64,000 nt of DNA from Thermalbibacter longus (GTDB taxonomy: Bacteria > Chloroflexota > Chloroflexia > Thermomicrobiales > Thermomicrobiaceae): the NCBI RefSeq assembly GCF_023806485.1, contig NZ_JAMSLR010000003.1, forward strand, positions 1 to 64,000, written 5' to 3'. Both the position numbers and the translations under genes were made by a program. The notes beneath the pieces were generated by a model that was given only the letters and a program-made list of their open reading frames with translations, had not been told where the DNA came from and did not search any database. Below, piece after piece: positions 33,190 through 41,957 of the stretch (its first letter is position 1; each line of letters starts with the position of its first letter).

Positions 33190-35505
33190 ATGGATGCCTC
33201 ATCGACCCGCCAGCCAGGAGGTAGAGGCTGGTTTCACCGGCGAGCGCCGGCCAAACCGGCGGAGCCGCAGCCGGCGAGCGACCGGCGTGGCAGCCTGCTC
33301 CCCGCCCTCGAGACGATGGCCCAGCTCCTGCAAGCGGGCGACTCCACGACTGAGCTTCTGGAAAAGCTAGCCGAACAGGCCAGGCAAGCGATGGAGGCCG
33401 ACCTGGTCGTTGTCCGTCGCTTCCTGCCCGACCAGCAGAGCCTGCTCACCGAGGCCGTCGCCGGAGTCGCGCCGGAGCAGTTGGCCGGCCTCCGGGGAGC
33501 GGTCGTGCCGGCACCGCCAGGGTTCAGCGAGGTGCCCCCAGGCACGTTCGCGATGGTCGATCTGGCCGGGGAGGCGCCGGGAGCCTATCTCGGTCGGAGT
33601 GACGCGAAGGAGCTGGCCGAGCTGGGCGTAAAGCACGCGCTCGTGCTGCCGCTCTGCGCGCGCGGCGTGGTAGCCGGGCGGTTGGAGTTCGGCCGGCGCA
33701 TCGACCTGCCGTTTACGCTCGAGAAGCGAGCGATCGCCCCGCTGATCGCCTACCTGCTCGCGGGAGTGCTGCTTCCTCCGGCTGGACCTGCTGAAGAGCG
33801 TGAGATGGCCGCGCTCCGGGCCCGCGCCGCCGTGGTCGAGGCGATCGACCCGGCCGGCAACTTGGATCAGACGCTGGCACGATTCGGTGAGGCGGCGCGC
33901 GCGCTCACCTCGGCGGATCTGGTCCTGAGCGTACGCTGGCAACCTGAAGAGGCCACCTTCGTCCCGGTGGGCGTCGCCGGCGGCGCGCCGTATCTGATCG
34001 AAATGCTGAAGACGATCTCGTTCCAACCGGCCGTTGTCCCGGCGTTACAGCTCGTAGCCCAGCAGACGGAGCCGGTGATCGTCCTGAGCCAGGACGCAGC
34101 ACAGAAGCTCGGACCGGCGCTGGTGCAGCAGCTCGGCGCGCGAGCGGCTCTGCTCGCCCCTTTGCGCGACCCACAAGGGCGCTTGCAGGGCGCACTTATC
34201 GTGCTGGCGACCCGAGCCGGAGTGGAGTTCGACCAGCACGATGCCGTGGCGCTTGCCGAGCTGGTTCGGGTGAGTGGCCCGGCGCTGGCGCTTGCGGCGA
34301 AGGTGGAAGAGCTGCACCGCCAGGTCGACCGGTTGTGGCTGATCGAACGGCTTGCTCGTGACCTGGCCAAAGCCGAGGATGAGGTCGCGGTCACCCGCCA
34401 TATCTGTGAGTACCTCGGCTCCTTCCTCGATACCTCCGCCTGTTGTCTCGGGGTGCTGGTGAACGGCCACGCTAGCCTGACCTGGTCTGGGTGGTCGTCG
34501 GGTCGGCCACTGGGGCCGGTGACGACCGGCGTGGGAGACGATGCTGCTGGTCGGGCACTGCGGATCCAGGCACCCGTTCGCCTCACCCAGCGCGAGGCGC
34601 CCGATCCAGCTCGCTGGCTCCCCTCAGCGCTCGGTCTGCCGCCCGGGCAATCGGCGCTGATCGTGCCGGCGATGGCCAACGGCCGGGTCGTCGGAGTCCT
34701 CGCGCTACAGAGTCCAGCGGCCGACGCCTACCGGGCATCGGACGAGGAGCTGGCGCTCGAAGCAGCGCGCTGGGCAGCGCACGCGGTCGTCCGGTTGCAG
34801 CAACTCCGGATGGCCCGCGAGGCCGGCGAGCGCCGGGCGTCGCTGCTCGGCCAGTTGCTGGCCCGGCAGGAGGCCGAGCGCAAGCGGCTGGTCGATGCGG
34901 TGCACAATGCGACACTACAGGGGCTGGCGAGCTGTCTTTACCGTGTCGAGCTGACGGCCCGCCGGGCCGATCAGCAGCCGATCGAGGCCACCGTGGATGA
35001 ACTCCATCACATCCGCGACCTCCTGGCCCAGCAGGTCGCCGAGCTCCGGGAGATCGTGTTCCGGCTCCGCCCGGCGACGCTGGATCACCTGGGACTTGAG
35101 GCGGCCTTGCGGGAGTACCTGCTCCATCTCAAGCACCAGGCCAGGGTCGAGGCCGCCCTCGATGCCGAACTGCCAGAGCGCTTGCCACCCGAGCTGGAGA
35201 CCACGATCTACCGGGTCGTGCAAGAGGCGATCGACACGGTGCGGCTGAAGGCCGGGATCACCCGCGCGCTGGTACGCATCCGCCAGCGGGCGGACGGGAC
35301 GGTCGTGGTAACGATCGCGGACGACGGCAAGGACTACGGCGTGCCGCCGGAGCTGGCAGGCGCTGAGGAGAAACAGCCGATCGACCTGAGCCTGCTGGCG
35401 CTGCGCGAGCGGATTGCGCTGGCCGGCGGGGCGGTGCGTTTTGCCGGGTTGCCGCAGGGTGGCGCGGTGATGCAGATCGTGTTGCCCAGGCGGGATGATC
35501 CCTGA
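33190..35505 (+). CDS. GAF-domain sensor histidine kinase, HisKA_3 type, degenerate ATPase
   Basis: This encodes about 771 residues with no membrane segments. It has two or three GAF-like domains (about residues 40-190, 215-370 and 390-540), then a DHp helix pair and an HATPase-like C-terminus. The H-box is ERKRLVDAVHNATLQGL (His kept, usual Asp replaced by Asn). The N-box reads QEAIDTVRLKA where family members have EAxxN, and the G2 glycine motif is lost (DLSLLALRERI); DDG of G1 remains. ATP binding may thus be weak or absent. TTG 33172 is an alternative start. It is upstream of a NarL regulator. Confidence 0.85.
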   Translation: MDASSTRQPGGRGWFHRRAPAKPAEPQPASDRRGSLLPALETMAQLLQAGDSTTELLEKLAEQARQAMEADLVVVRRFLPDQQSLLTEAVAGVAPEQLAGLRGAVVPAPPGFSEVPPGTFAMVDLAGEAPGAYLGRSDAKELAELGVKHALVLPLCARGVVAGRLEFGRRIDLPFTLEKRAIAPLIAYLLAGVLLPPAGPAEEREMAALRARAAVVEAIDPAGNLDQTLARFGEAARALTSADLVLSVRWQPEEATFVPVGVAGGAPYLIEMLKTISFQPAVVPALQLVAQQTEPVIVLSQDAAQKLGPALVQQLGARAALLAPLRDPQGRLQGALIVLATRAGVEFDQHDAVALAELVRVSGPALALAAKVEELHRQVDRLWLIERLARDLAKAEDEVAVTRHICEYLGSFLDTSACCLGVLVNGHASLTWSGWSSGRPLGPVTTGVGDDAAGRALRIQAPVRLTQREAPDPARWLPSALGLPPGQSALIVPAMANGRVVGVLALQSPAADAYRASDEELALEAARWAAHAVVRLQQLRMAREAGERRASLLGQLLARQEAERKRLVDAVHNATLQGLASCLYRVELTARRADQQPIEATVDELHHIRDLLAQQVAELREIVFRLRPATLDHLGLEAALREYLLHLKHQARVEAALDAELPERLPPELETTIYRVVQEAIDTVRLKAGITRALVRIRQRADGTVVVTIADDGKDYGVPPELAGAEEKQPIDLSLLALRERIALAGGAVRFAGLPQGGAVMQIVLPRRDDP

Positions 35506-35742
35506 GCCGCCGGTCGCCCGGGACGGGGGCTGGCCCGAGCCGCTCGCCGCCGGCCCCGAGGGACATGGCGGTACCGTGGTCTAGGACTCCTGGGGGATTG
35601 AGCGCGCGTCTGCTGCTGGGATAGCTATTCGGGAGATGCGTCCACTTCGGTATTCGGCCTGAACGCCCGTACAATGGAGGGAGCAGGGAGACGAGGATCA
35701 CTTTCTCCTATCGACCCACGGTGAAGCAGGAGTGGAGTCGCT

Positions 35743-36420
35743 GTGGTGACGAGCCGACCGATCCGTGTCCTCATCGTCGATGACCATGATCTGTTCCGCG
35801 AGGGTTTGCGCCAGCTCATCGAGACTGACGACGCTATCGAGGTCGTCGGCGAGGCTGCCGATGGCCAGCAGGCGATCGAGCGGGTCAGAGCGCTCAACCC
35901 CGATGTGGTGTTGATGGACATCAGCATGCCGGGGTTGGACGGGATCCGCGCGACCGAGTACATCGTCCGTCACCATCCGAACACGCACGTGATCATGCTG
36001 ACGATGTACCAGGACGACGAGTACGTGATCCATGCGATCCGCGCCGGCGCCAAGAGCTACCTGGTGAAGAGCAGCAAGCCCGAGGAGCTGCTGCGCGCGA
36101 TCCGCGTGGCAGCCGAGGGCGGGGCGAGCATCGATCCAGCGCTGGCGCCCGTCCTGATGCGCGAGTACCAGCGCCTGCTGACGAAGGCCCCCTCCCGCAC
36201 CCAGCAGCAGCTCAGCGAGCGCGAGCTGACGATGCTCCGGCTGCTGGCGCAGGGCTACAACAACAAGCAGATCGCCGATCAGCTCCAACTCGCCGAGAGC
36301 ACGGTCAAGAACAACCTGTCCGCGCTGTTCCAGAAGCTCGGAGTCCGCGACCGTACCCAGGCGGTGATCTACGCCATCTCACACGGCCTCGTCCCGCGTC
36401 CGACCGACCAGCGCGTCTGA
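35743..36420 (+). CDS. NarL/FixJ family response regulator
   Basis: This encodes 225 residues. The receiver domain has the acidic pair in VLIVDDHDLFREG, phospho-acceptor Asp59 in VVLMDISMPGLDG, and Lys in KSYLVKSS. The C-terminal LuxR-type helix-turn-helix is LSERELTMLRLLAQGYNNKQIADQLQLAESTVKNNLSALFQKL. The start is GTG 35743 or the next GTG codon, both after AGGAG. It is the likely partner of the preceding sensor-like protein (237-base gap). Targets are unknown. Confidence 0.95.
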   Translation: MVTSRPIRVLIVDDHDLFREGLRQLIETDDAIEVVGEAADGQQAIERVRALNPDVVLMDISMPGLDGIRATEYIVRHHPNTHVIMLTMYQDDEYVIHAIRAGAKSYLVKSSKPEELLRAIRVAAEGGASIDPALAPVLMREYQRLLTKAPSRTQQQLSERELTMLRLLAQGYNNKQIADQLQLAESTVKNNLSALFQKLGVRDRTQAVIYAISHGLVPRPTDQRV

Positions 36421-36639
36421 GGTTCCGGCCGGGCGCTCCGTGCCTGCCGCGTTCGTTAGACGCGCGTCCTCGCTGCCTGGCACGGGGGCTGGCCGGGCCA
36501 CGGACTCTCGCTGTGCCCCCTCGGCTGGGGCGTCGGCAGTTCGCCGAGGTCTCGCCTCGTGCCGGCCGGCTATGGCAGAGTACGCCTGACGGGCTGGCAT
36601 GCCGGCCTCGGCACGGGCTGAGCGAGGTGAGGAGAGGCG

Positions 36640-37830
36640 ATGAGCACGCAGGCGCTTTCCGGGATTCGGGTCGTCGATCTCACGCGGGTCATGGCGGGCC
36701 CGTACTGTACCATGCTGCTGGGCGACCTAGGTGCCGATGTCGTCAAGATCGAGCGCCCGGGCGCCGGCGACGATACCCGCTCCTGGGGGCCGCCGTTCAT
36801 CGACGGTATCAGCGCCTACTATCTCTGCGTCAACCGGAACAAGCGGAGTATCACTCTCGATCTCAAGCACCCGGCCGGCCAGGAGATCCTCTGGCGACTC
36901 ATCGAGCAGGCCGATGTGCTGGTCGAGAACTTCAGCCCGGGAACGGTCGAGCGGCTGGGCTTCGGCTACGAGGCGGTGCGCGGCCGGCGTCCCCAGATCG
37001 TCTACTGCTCGATCTCCGGCTTCGGCCAGACCGGGCCGGGCAAGGATCGCACGGCCTACGACCAGATCGTCCAGGGCATGTCCGGCCTGATGAGCGTGAC
37101 GGGCTTCCCGGACGGCGTACCGACCCGCTTCGGCGTCCCGATCGCCGACATCGCGGCCGGGATGTTCGCCGCCTACGCGATCGTGGCCGCCCTGTTCCAC
37201 CGCCAGCGTACCGGGGAGGGCCAGTACATCGATACCTCGATGCTCGGTGGGCAGGTGGCGCTGCTGACATATCAGGCCGGGATCTACTTCGCGACCGGAG
37301 AGACGCCAAAACGCACCGGCAATGCGCACCCGATCGTCGCGCCGTACCAGACGTTCAGCACGGCCGACGGCTACGTCAACATCGCGGCCGGCAACGATGC
37401 GATCTTCGCCCGTCTCTGCCGGGCGCTAGGGCTCGAGCGCTTGCTCGAGGACCCGCGTTTCCAGACCAACGCCGGCCGGATCACCAACCTGCCGGCGCTC
37501 GTCGAGTCGCTCGAAGCCGTGCTGAAGACCTACCGGACGTCCGAAGTGGTCGCCATGCTCGACGCGGCCGACGTGCCGTGCGGGCCGATCTACACCGTCC
37601 CTGAGGTCTTCGCGGATCCGCAGGTGCAGCACCTCGAGCTGCGCCAGCGCGTGCCCCACCCGGCGCTCGGCGAGGTAGACCAGCTCGGCTTCCCCTACCG
37701 TTTCTCTGCATCGCCGGCCGCGATTCGGCGGCATCCGCCGCTGCTCGGCGAGCATACCGAGGAGGTGCTGGCCGAGGTGGGCTACAGCCCGGCTGAGATC
37801 GCCCGGCTGCGCGAGGCCGGGGCCGTCTGA
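36640..37830 (+). CDS. CaiB/BaiF family CoA-transferase
   Basis: This encodes 396 residues, a class III CoA-transferase. The N-terminus GIRVVDLTRVMAGPYCTMLLGDLGADVVKIERPGAGDDTR and catalytic Asp170 in GVPIADIAAGMFAAY are clear, with NRNKRSITLDLK between. It moves CoA between carboxylic acids; the substrate is unknown. The start has GAGGAGAGG upstream. No acyl-CoA genes adjoin it. Confidence 0.93.
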   Translation: MSTQALSGIRVVDLTRVMAGPYCTMLLGDLGADVVKIERPGAGDDTRSWGPPFIDGISAYYLCVNRNKRSITLDLKHPAGQEILWRLIEQADVLVENFSPGTVERLGFGYEAVRGRRPQIVYCSISGFGQTGPGKDRTAYDQIVQGMSGLMSVTGFPDGVPTRFGVPIADIAAGMFAAYAIVAALFHRQRTGEGQYIDTSMLGGQVALLTYQAGIYFATGETPKRTGNAHPIVAPYQTFSTADGYVNIAAGNDAIFARLCRALGLERLLEDPRFQTNAGRITNLPALVESLEAVLKTYRTSEVVAMLDAADVPCGPIYTVPEVFADPQVQHLELRQRVPHPALGEVDQLGFPYRFSASPAAIRRHPPLLGEHTEEVLAEVGYSPAEIARLREAGAV

Positions 37831-37842
37831 GTCGCTCGGCGC

Positions 37843-38697
37843 TCAGCCAGTGTTGCTCGGCCGCTCCCGCTCCGGAGCCTGGAGGGGCGGTGAGCCCAGA
37901 GGAACCCAAGGCTGCCAGGTGAAGCGCTCGCGGTAGCGGTCGAGCACGGCGATCACCGGGCGCCCCAGGAAGAGCACGAGCGCGGCGTTGCCCAGCGCGC
38001 GCGTCCCATCGAAGGCCAGCGAGGTGGCGAGATAGAAGCGCGCGTACGTCCACACGGCCTCCCCGGGCGACATGCCGGGATGCCAGTAGAGCCCGACCGG
38101 CTGCTCGATCCCCGGCGCGGCGAAAGGCCAGAACCAGAGGTTCATCAGAGCGCCGAAGAGAAAGCCCCAACCAGCCCCGAACGCGGCGAGCAGCGCTACT
38201 TCCCACCGGCCCCGCAGGCGCGGCAGCCAGCCGGCGGTCATCCCGACCCAGCCGGCTGCCAGCATCTGGTAAGGAAGCCAAGGGCCGACCCCGCCGGTGA
38301 TCAGGGCCGAGAGCAGCAGGGTGAGCGATCCCATCAGGAAGCCGAACTCGGCCCCATAGCAGTAGCCGGCCAGGATGATCAGCAGGAAGATCGGCGAGGC
38401 GCCGAGCAGGCTGGGGATCAGTCGAAGCGCCGCGTCGAAGGCCACCAGCACGCCGAGCAGCGCGACGAGGCGCGAGCGCGAAGGGCCCAGCGCCCGCCAC
38501 TGCAGCTCGAAGAGCAGAACCAGCAGGCACGCGCCCGCCAGCGCGGCGAACAGCAATGGGACGACGACACCCCGGTCGCGCTCGTCAAGCGGTTGATTGA
38601 CGTAAGGCAAGAGAAAAGGATAGAGGAACGCCAGGATGCCGACTGCGCTCGCCAGCGCGAGCACCAGCGTGCTGGCGCGCTGCTTGCCCCAGCTCAT
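37843..38697 (-). CDS. ECF-type transporter substrate-binding membrane protein
   Basis: This encodes 284 residues with about eight hydrophobic segments. The stretch RLIPSLLGASPIFLLIILAGYCYGAEFGFLMGSLTLLLSALITGGVGPWLPYQMLAAGWVG is typical of ECF transporter S components, the membrane proteins that bind vitamins. The ATG overlaps the stop of the BtuF-like gene as ATGA (38697-38694), implying translational coupling. That partner suggests a cobalamin-type ligand. No A, A' or T components are seen in the window. Confidence 0.75.
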   Translation of the reverse strand: MSWGKQRASTLVLALASAVGILAFLYPFLLPYVNQPLDERDRGVVVPLLFAALAGACLLVLLFELQWRALGPSRSRLVALLGVLVAFDAALRLIPSLLGASPIFLLIILAGYCYGAEFGFLMGSLTLLLSALITGGVGPWLPYQMLAAGWVGMTAGWLPRLRGRWEVALLAAFGAGWGFLFGALMNLWFWPFAAPGIEQPVGLYWHPGMSPGEAVWTYARFYLATSLAFDGTRALGNAALVLFLGRPVIAVLDRYRERFTWQPWVPLGSPPLQAPERERPSNTG

Positions 38698-39629
38698 CCG
38701 ACGGGCTCCGGCGCGGCGAAGCGGATGGGGGACGCGCTCTCCGGCGGGCCGAAGCGGGCGAACGCGGCCGGGTGGAGGATGCCGGCGAGGATCTCTAACC
38801 CGGTCACCAGCCGCGGCCCCGGGCGGCTGAAGTAGCTGGAAGCATCGACGGCGTAGATCTGGCCGCTCGCCACCGCCGGGGTGTCCAGCAGGCCGGGCAC
38901 CTGGCCCAAGTCGGTGGCCACCGCGCGAGCGCCAGCGAGATTGTAGCCACACGGCATCAGCACCAGTACCTCGGGCGAGGCGGCCAGGACGTCCTCCCAG
39001 GTCACCGTGAACGACGGAGCGCCCGGCTGGCCGAGCAGGTCACGCCCACCCGCGAGCCTGACCATCTCCGGTACCCAGTGCCCAGCGACCATCGGCGGAT
39101 CGAGCCATTCGAGACAGACCACACCGGGTTCTCGCTCGACCTCCTCCAGCCGCTGCCGCACGGAACCGATCCGGTGCTCCAGGCTCGCGACGACCGCCGC
39201 GGCCGTCGCGCTCCGGCCGGTGTGCTCGCCGATGAGCAGGATCGAGTCGAGCACCTCGCGCAGCGTGTGCGGCTCCACCGAGAGCACCTCGGGCCGCTGG
39301 GGAAGTGCTCGCGCGATCCCTACGACGTCCTCGTAGGAGACGGCGCAGACCGGGCAGAGCGCCTGGGTGAGGATCAGGTGAGGGCGGAGCTGGGCCAGGC
39401 GCTCGATGTCGAGCTGGTAGAGCGGTTGGCCGGATCGCACGAGCTCGCGGACGGCGCGATCGATCTCGGCCTGGCGCAGACCGGGTGGCAAAACGCTGCG
39501 CGTGATCTTCGGCTTGGCGCGTACCGGCGGTGGGTAGTCGCATTCGTGGGTCACCGCGACCAGCTCGTCGACCAAACCTAGAGCGTAGCAGATCTCGGTC
39601 AGGCTGGGCAAAAGCGAGACGATGCGCAT
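38694..39629 (-). CDS. BtuF-like cobalamin-binding protein
   Basis: This encodes 311 residues of the periplasmic-binding fold seen in BtuF/FepB-type proteins: MRIVSLLPSLTEICYALGLVDELVAVTHECDYP at the N-terminus, ALCPVCAVSYEDV, and IYAVDASSYFSRPGPRLVTGLEILAGILHP at the C-terminus. There is no signal peptide, so it would be cytosolic as predicted, unlike BtuF of Gram-negative bacteria. It overlaps the ECF S-component gene by four bases. I found no B12-box-like riboswitch upstream. Confidence 0.82.
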   Translation of the reverse strand: MRIVSLLPSLTEICYALGLVDELVAVTHECDYPPPVRAKPKITRSVLPPGLRQAEIDRAVRELVRSGQPLYQLDIERLAQLRPHLILTQALCPVCAVSYEDVVGIARALPQRPEVLSVEPHTLREVLDSILLIGEHTGRSATAAAVVASLEHRIGSVRQRLEEVEREPGVVCLEWLDPPMVAGHWVPEMVRLAGGRDLLGQPGAPSFTVTWEDVLAASPEVLVLMPCGYNLAGARAVATDLGQVPGLLDTPAVASGQIYAVDASSYFSRPGPRLVTGLEILAGILHPAAFARFGPPESASPIRFAAPEPVG

Positions 39630-39806
39630 CGAGCGTCTTCTCCGATCGCGAGCACGCTGGCTGGCACCGCGCCAGCAAGTATGGCACCGATCGCTCTCAT
39701 CGTCCGTAGCGTACAGGTCGAGCGAGGCCCAGCGCGTTCGCGATCGGCTGAGGTACCCTTCCGTTGCGCGGCCTCGACCCGGGGCGATAGTGTCGACCAG
39801 GAAAGA

Positions 39807-40388
39807 ATGGGCGTGAGCGCGGAGCTAGGAGAAGTGATCCGCTGCGGCTGGGCCAGCACTCCGCTCTCCATCGCCTACCACGACCAGGAATGGGGTGTCC
39901 CGGTCCATGACGACCGTAGCCTCTTCGAGATGCTCGTCCTGGAGGGCGCCCAGGCGGGGTTGAGCTGGCTGACCATCCTGGCCAAGCGGGAGGCCTATCG
40001 TGCCGCGTTCGACTTCTTCGACCCCGAGCTCGTCGCGCGCTACGACGACCGGAAAGTGGTCCAGCTCCTCGCCAATCCTGGCATTGTGCGCAACCGGCAG
40101 AAGATCGAGGCCGCGATCCAGAATGCCCGTGCTTTCCTGGCGGTGCAGCAGGAGTTCGGCAGCTTCGATGCCTACGTCTGGCGCTTCGTCGATGGCCGGC
40201 CCAAGCGGAATGCCTGGCGGAGACTCGATGAGCTGCCGGGCAGCACGCCGGAATCCGAGGCGCTGAGCCAAGACCTGCGCCGGCGCGGCTTCCGGTTCGT
40301 CGGCCCGACGATCTGCTACGCCTTCATGCAGGCGGTCGGCATGGTCAACGACCACCTGGTGGACTGCTTTCGGTACCGCGAGCTCTAA
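39807..40388 (+). CDS. tag: DNA-3-methyladenine glycosylase I
   Basis: This encodes 193 residues. Family landmarks are RCGWAST with the zinc Cys, AYHDQEWGVPVHDDRSLFEMLVLEGAQAGLSW, FVGPTICYAFMQAVGMVNDHLVDCFRY with the C-terminal zinc His and Cys. It removes 3-methyladenine from alkylated DNA. An ATG at 39807 and a GTG at 39813 both follow AGGAAAG; either could be the start. It is divergent from the BtuF-like gene. Confidence 0.95.
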   Translation: MGVSAELGEVIRCGWASTPLSIAYHDQEWGVPVHDDRSLFEMLVLEGAQAGLSWLTILAKREAYRAAFDFFDPELVARYDDRKVVQLLANPGIVRNRQKIEAAIQNARAFLAVQQEFGSFDAYVWRFVDGRPKRNAWRRLDELPGSTPESEALSQDLRRRGFRFVGPTICYAFMQAVGMVNDHLVDCFRYREL

Positions 40389-40415
40389 CCGGCCGGCGTG
40401 GCCAGTACAGGCTGC

Positions 40416-40796
40416 TCACTCGCACGGTTCGACGGGGAGGGCGTCCTCGTCGGGCTGGAGGGCAGGCTCGGGCACGGCAGCGAGCCAGATCTCGCCGAAC
40501 TGCCTGAGCTGCTCGACCAGCGGCAGCGCTGCCAGTCCCATCTCGGTCAGGGTGTACTCGACCCGGGGCGGGACCTCGGCAAACTGCCGGCGCGTGATCA
40601 TCCCCGCGCTCTCGAGGTGGCGCAGGCGGTTGGAGAGCACCGCTGGGCTCATGCCGGTCGAATGGAGCAGTTCCTGGAAGCGCCGGCTGCCGTGGCCGAG
40701 ATCGCGCAACAGGAGCAATGTCCAGTGATCCCCGAGCAACTGCGCTGCCCGGGCGATCGGACAGGCTTCCTTCTGCAATGTGTCGCTCCGTCGCAT
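40416..40796 (-). CDS. HxlR family transcriptional regulator
   Basis: This encodes 126 residues with a winged helix: CPIARAAQLLGDHWTLLLLRDLGHGSRRFQELLHSTGMSPAVLSNRLRHLESAGMITRR. The conserved N-terminal cysteine (KEACPIA) is the one used for thiol or electrophile sensing in HypR/QorR-type members, so redox control is plausible. It is divergent from YceI-DoxX-DsbA, and TACAAT (40822-40817) is a likely -10 for its own promoter. The C-terminal tail is acidic. Confidence 0.92.
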   Translation of the reverse strand: MRRSDTLQKEACPIARAAQLLGDHWTLLLLRDLGHGSRRFQELLHSTGMSPAVLSNRLRHLESAGMITRRQFAEVPPRVEYTLTEMGLAALPLVEQLRQFGEIWLAAVPEPALQPDEDALPVEPCE

Positions 40797-40836
40797 GGCT
40801 GGCTCCTCGTACCTGCATTGTAGCGCAAATTCGGAG

Positions 40837-40865
40837 TTGACATGGCGACCCCGGTTCAGTATTAT
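40837..40865 (+). promoter_or_regulatory. Sigma-70-type promoter of the yceI operon
   Basis: TTGACA (40837-40842), a 17-base spacer and TATTAT (40860-40865) form a near-consensus promoter 47 bases upstream of the YceI start. It is the best -35/-10 pair I found in the window. Confidence 0.8.
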
Positions 40866-40877
40866 ATCAGTAGTTGA

Positions 40878-40890
40878 TACGTTTTACGTA
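40878..40890. promoter_or_regulatory. Candidate HxlR operator
   Basis: The inverted repeat TACGT-TTT-ACGTA lies just downstream of the yceI -10 box, where a bound repressor would block initiation. HxlR regulators bind short inverted repeats, so it is a reasonable site for the divergent HxlR protein. Confidence 0.45.
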
Positions 40891-40911
40891 GTAATGGGAG
40901 GGTTCGAGGCA

Positions 40912-41481
40912 ATGCAGCAGAGGACGGTCGCTCCTGAGGTAACCGGCGTCGCCCGCTGGGAGATCGACCCGGTCCACAGCGAGATCGCATTCTCGGTGCG
41001 CCACATGATGGTGGCGACCGTTCGTGGCCGGTTCAATCAGTTCCAGGGGGTCATCGAGTTCGACCCGGCTCACCCGGAGAGCGGTCGAGTCGAGGTGACC
41101 ATCGACGCGGCGAGCATCGATACCCGCAACGAGCAGCGGGACAACCACCTGCGCTCGCCGGATTTCCTCAACGTGGAACAGTATCCGACGATCACCTTCG
41201 TCAGCAAGCGTATCGAGCCGCTGGGGGACAACCGGTTCCGGGTCGTCGGTGACCTGACGCTTCGCGGGGTGACCAGGGAGGTTGCGCTCGACGCTGAGTT
41301 CCTGGGAGTCGGCAAGGATCCCTGGGGCGGCGAGCGGGCTGGCTTCACCGCCCGCACGAAGCTGAACCGGCACGACTTCGGCGCGAGCTGGAATGTGGCG
41401 CTCGAGGCCGGCGGCTTCCTGGTGGGCGACACGCTTGACCTAACGCTCGACATCGAGGCCGTGCGCAAAGAAATAGCGTGA
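40912..41481 (+). CDS. YceI family protein
   Basis: This encodes 189 residues of a lipocalin-like fold that binds isoprenoids or other lipids. Landmarks are WEIDPVHSEIAFSVRHMMVATVRGRFNQFQGVIEFD, IDTRNEQRDNHLRSPDFLNVEQYPTITF and LTLRGVTREVALDAEF. No signal peptide, so it is cytosolic here. The ATG at 40912 follows GGGAGG; earlier in-frame starts lie inside the promoter. It is the first gene of a likely operon with DoxX and the UGA-containing DsbA protein. Confidence 0.93.
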   Translation: MQQRTVAPEVTGVARWEIDPVHSEIAFSVRHMMVATVRGRFNQFQGVIEFDPAHPESGRVEVTIDAASIDTRNEQRDNHLRSPDFLNVEQYPTITFVSKRIEPLGDNRFRVVGDLTLRGVTREVALDAEFLGVGKDPWGGERAGFTARTKLNRHDFGASWNVALEAGGFLVGDTLDLTLDIEAVRKEIA

Positions 41482-41489
41482 ACGAACAG

Positions 41490-41513
41490 GGGGCTGGGGA
41501 ATTCCCCAGCCCC
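41490..41513. terminator. Perfect 24-bp palindrome after yceI
   Basis: GGGGCTGGGGAA followed by its exact reverse complement TTCCCCAGCCCC lies between the YceI stop and the DoxX ribosome binding site. As RNA it makes a very stable hairpin without a U-run. It could attenuate transcription, protect the upstream mRNA, or be a protein-binding site. Confidence 0.55.
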
Positions 41514-41534
41514 TCTGCGCGGGGGAGGTGGCGC

Positions 41535-41921
41535 ATGGATTGGGTCTTCTTGATCGGCCGTCTCGTCTTCGGATTGTTCTTCGTCCTCAACGGGATCAAC
41601 CACTTCGCGCAACTCCGAGGGATGAGCGCCTACGCTGCGTCGAAGGGCGTCCCGGCGCCGCAAGCTGCGGTCATCGTGACCGGGTTGCTCCTTCTTCTCG
41701 GCGGGCTGAGCATCGCGACTGGCTACCAACCGGTGGTCGGTGCGGTGCTGCTCGTCGTCTTCCTGGTACCGGTCGCCTTCATTATGCACAATTTCTGGGC
41801 CGAGACAGATCCCATGTCGCGCGCCAACCAGATGGCCCACTTTTTAAAGAACCTGGCCCTCGCCGGCGCGGCGCTCGCGCTGATGTATGTGCCGACACCG
41901 TGGCCGCTCAGCCTTGGTTGA
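41535..41921 (+). CDS. DoxX family membrane protein
   Basis: This encodes 128 residues with four membrane segments: VFLIGRLVFGLFFVLNGINHF, AVIVTGLLLLLGGLSIATGY, VGAVLLVVFLVPVAFIMHNFW and a last helix near the C-terminus. The pattern NGINHFAQ and HNFWAETDP fits the DoxX family, often linked to quinone or thiol oxidation stress. The ATG at 41535 has GGGGGAGG upstream; an earlier GTG at 41478 would overlap the palindrome. Second gene of the yceI operon. Confidence 0.88.
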   Translation: MDWVFLIGRLVFGLFFVLNGINHFAQLRGMSAYAASKGVPAPQAAVIVTGLLLLLGGLSIATGYQPVVGAVLLVVFLVPVAFIMHNFWAETDPMSRANQMAHFLKNLALAGAALALMYVPTPWPLSLG

Positions 41922-41957
41922 TCGGCATGCTACGGGTAAGACCTCAGGGAGGGGGCG

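Noticed and set aside
39630-39806. Cobalamin riboswitch upstream of the BtuF-like gene
   Set aside because: No B12-box-like GCCACTG core was found on the minus strand, and the gap is short.
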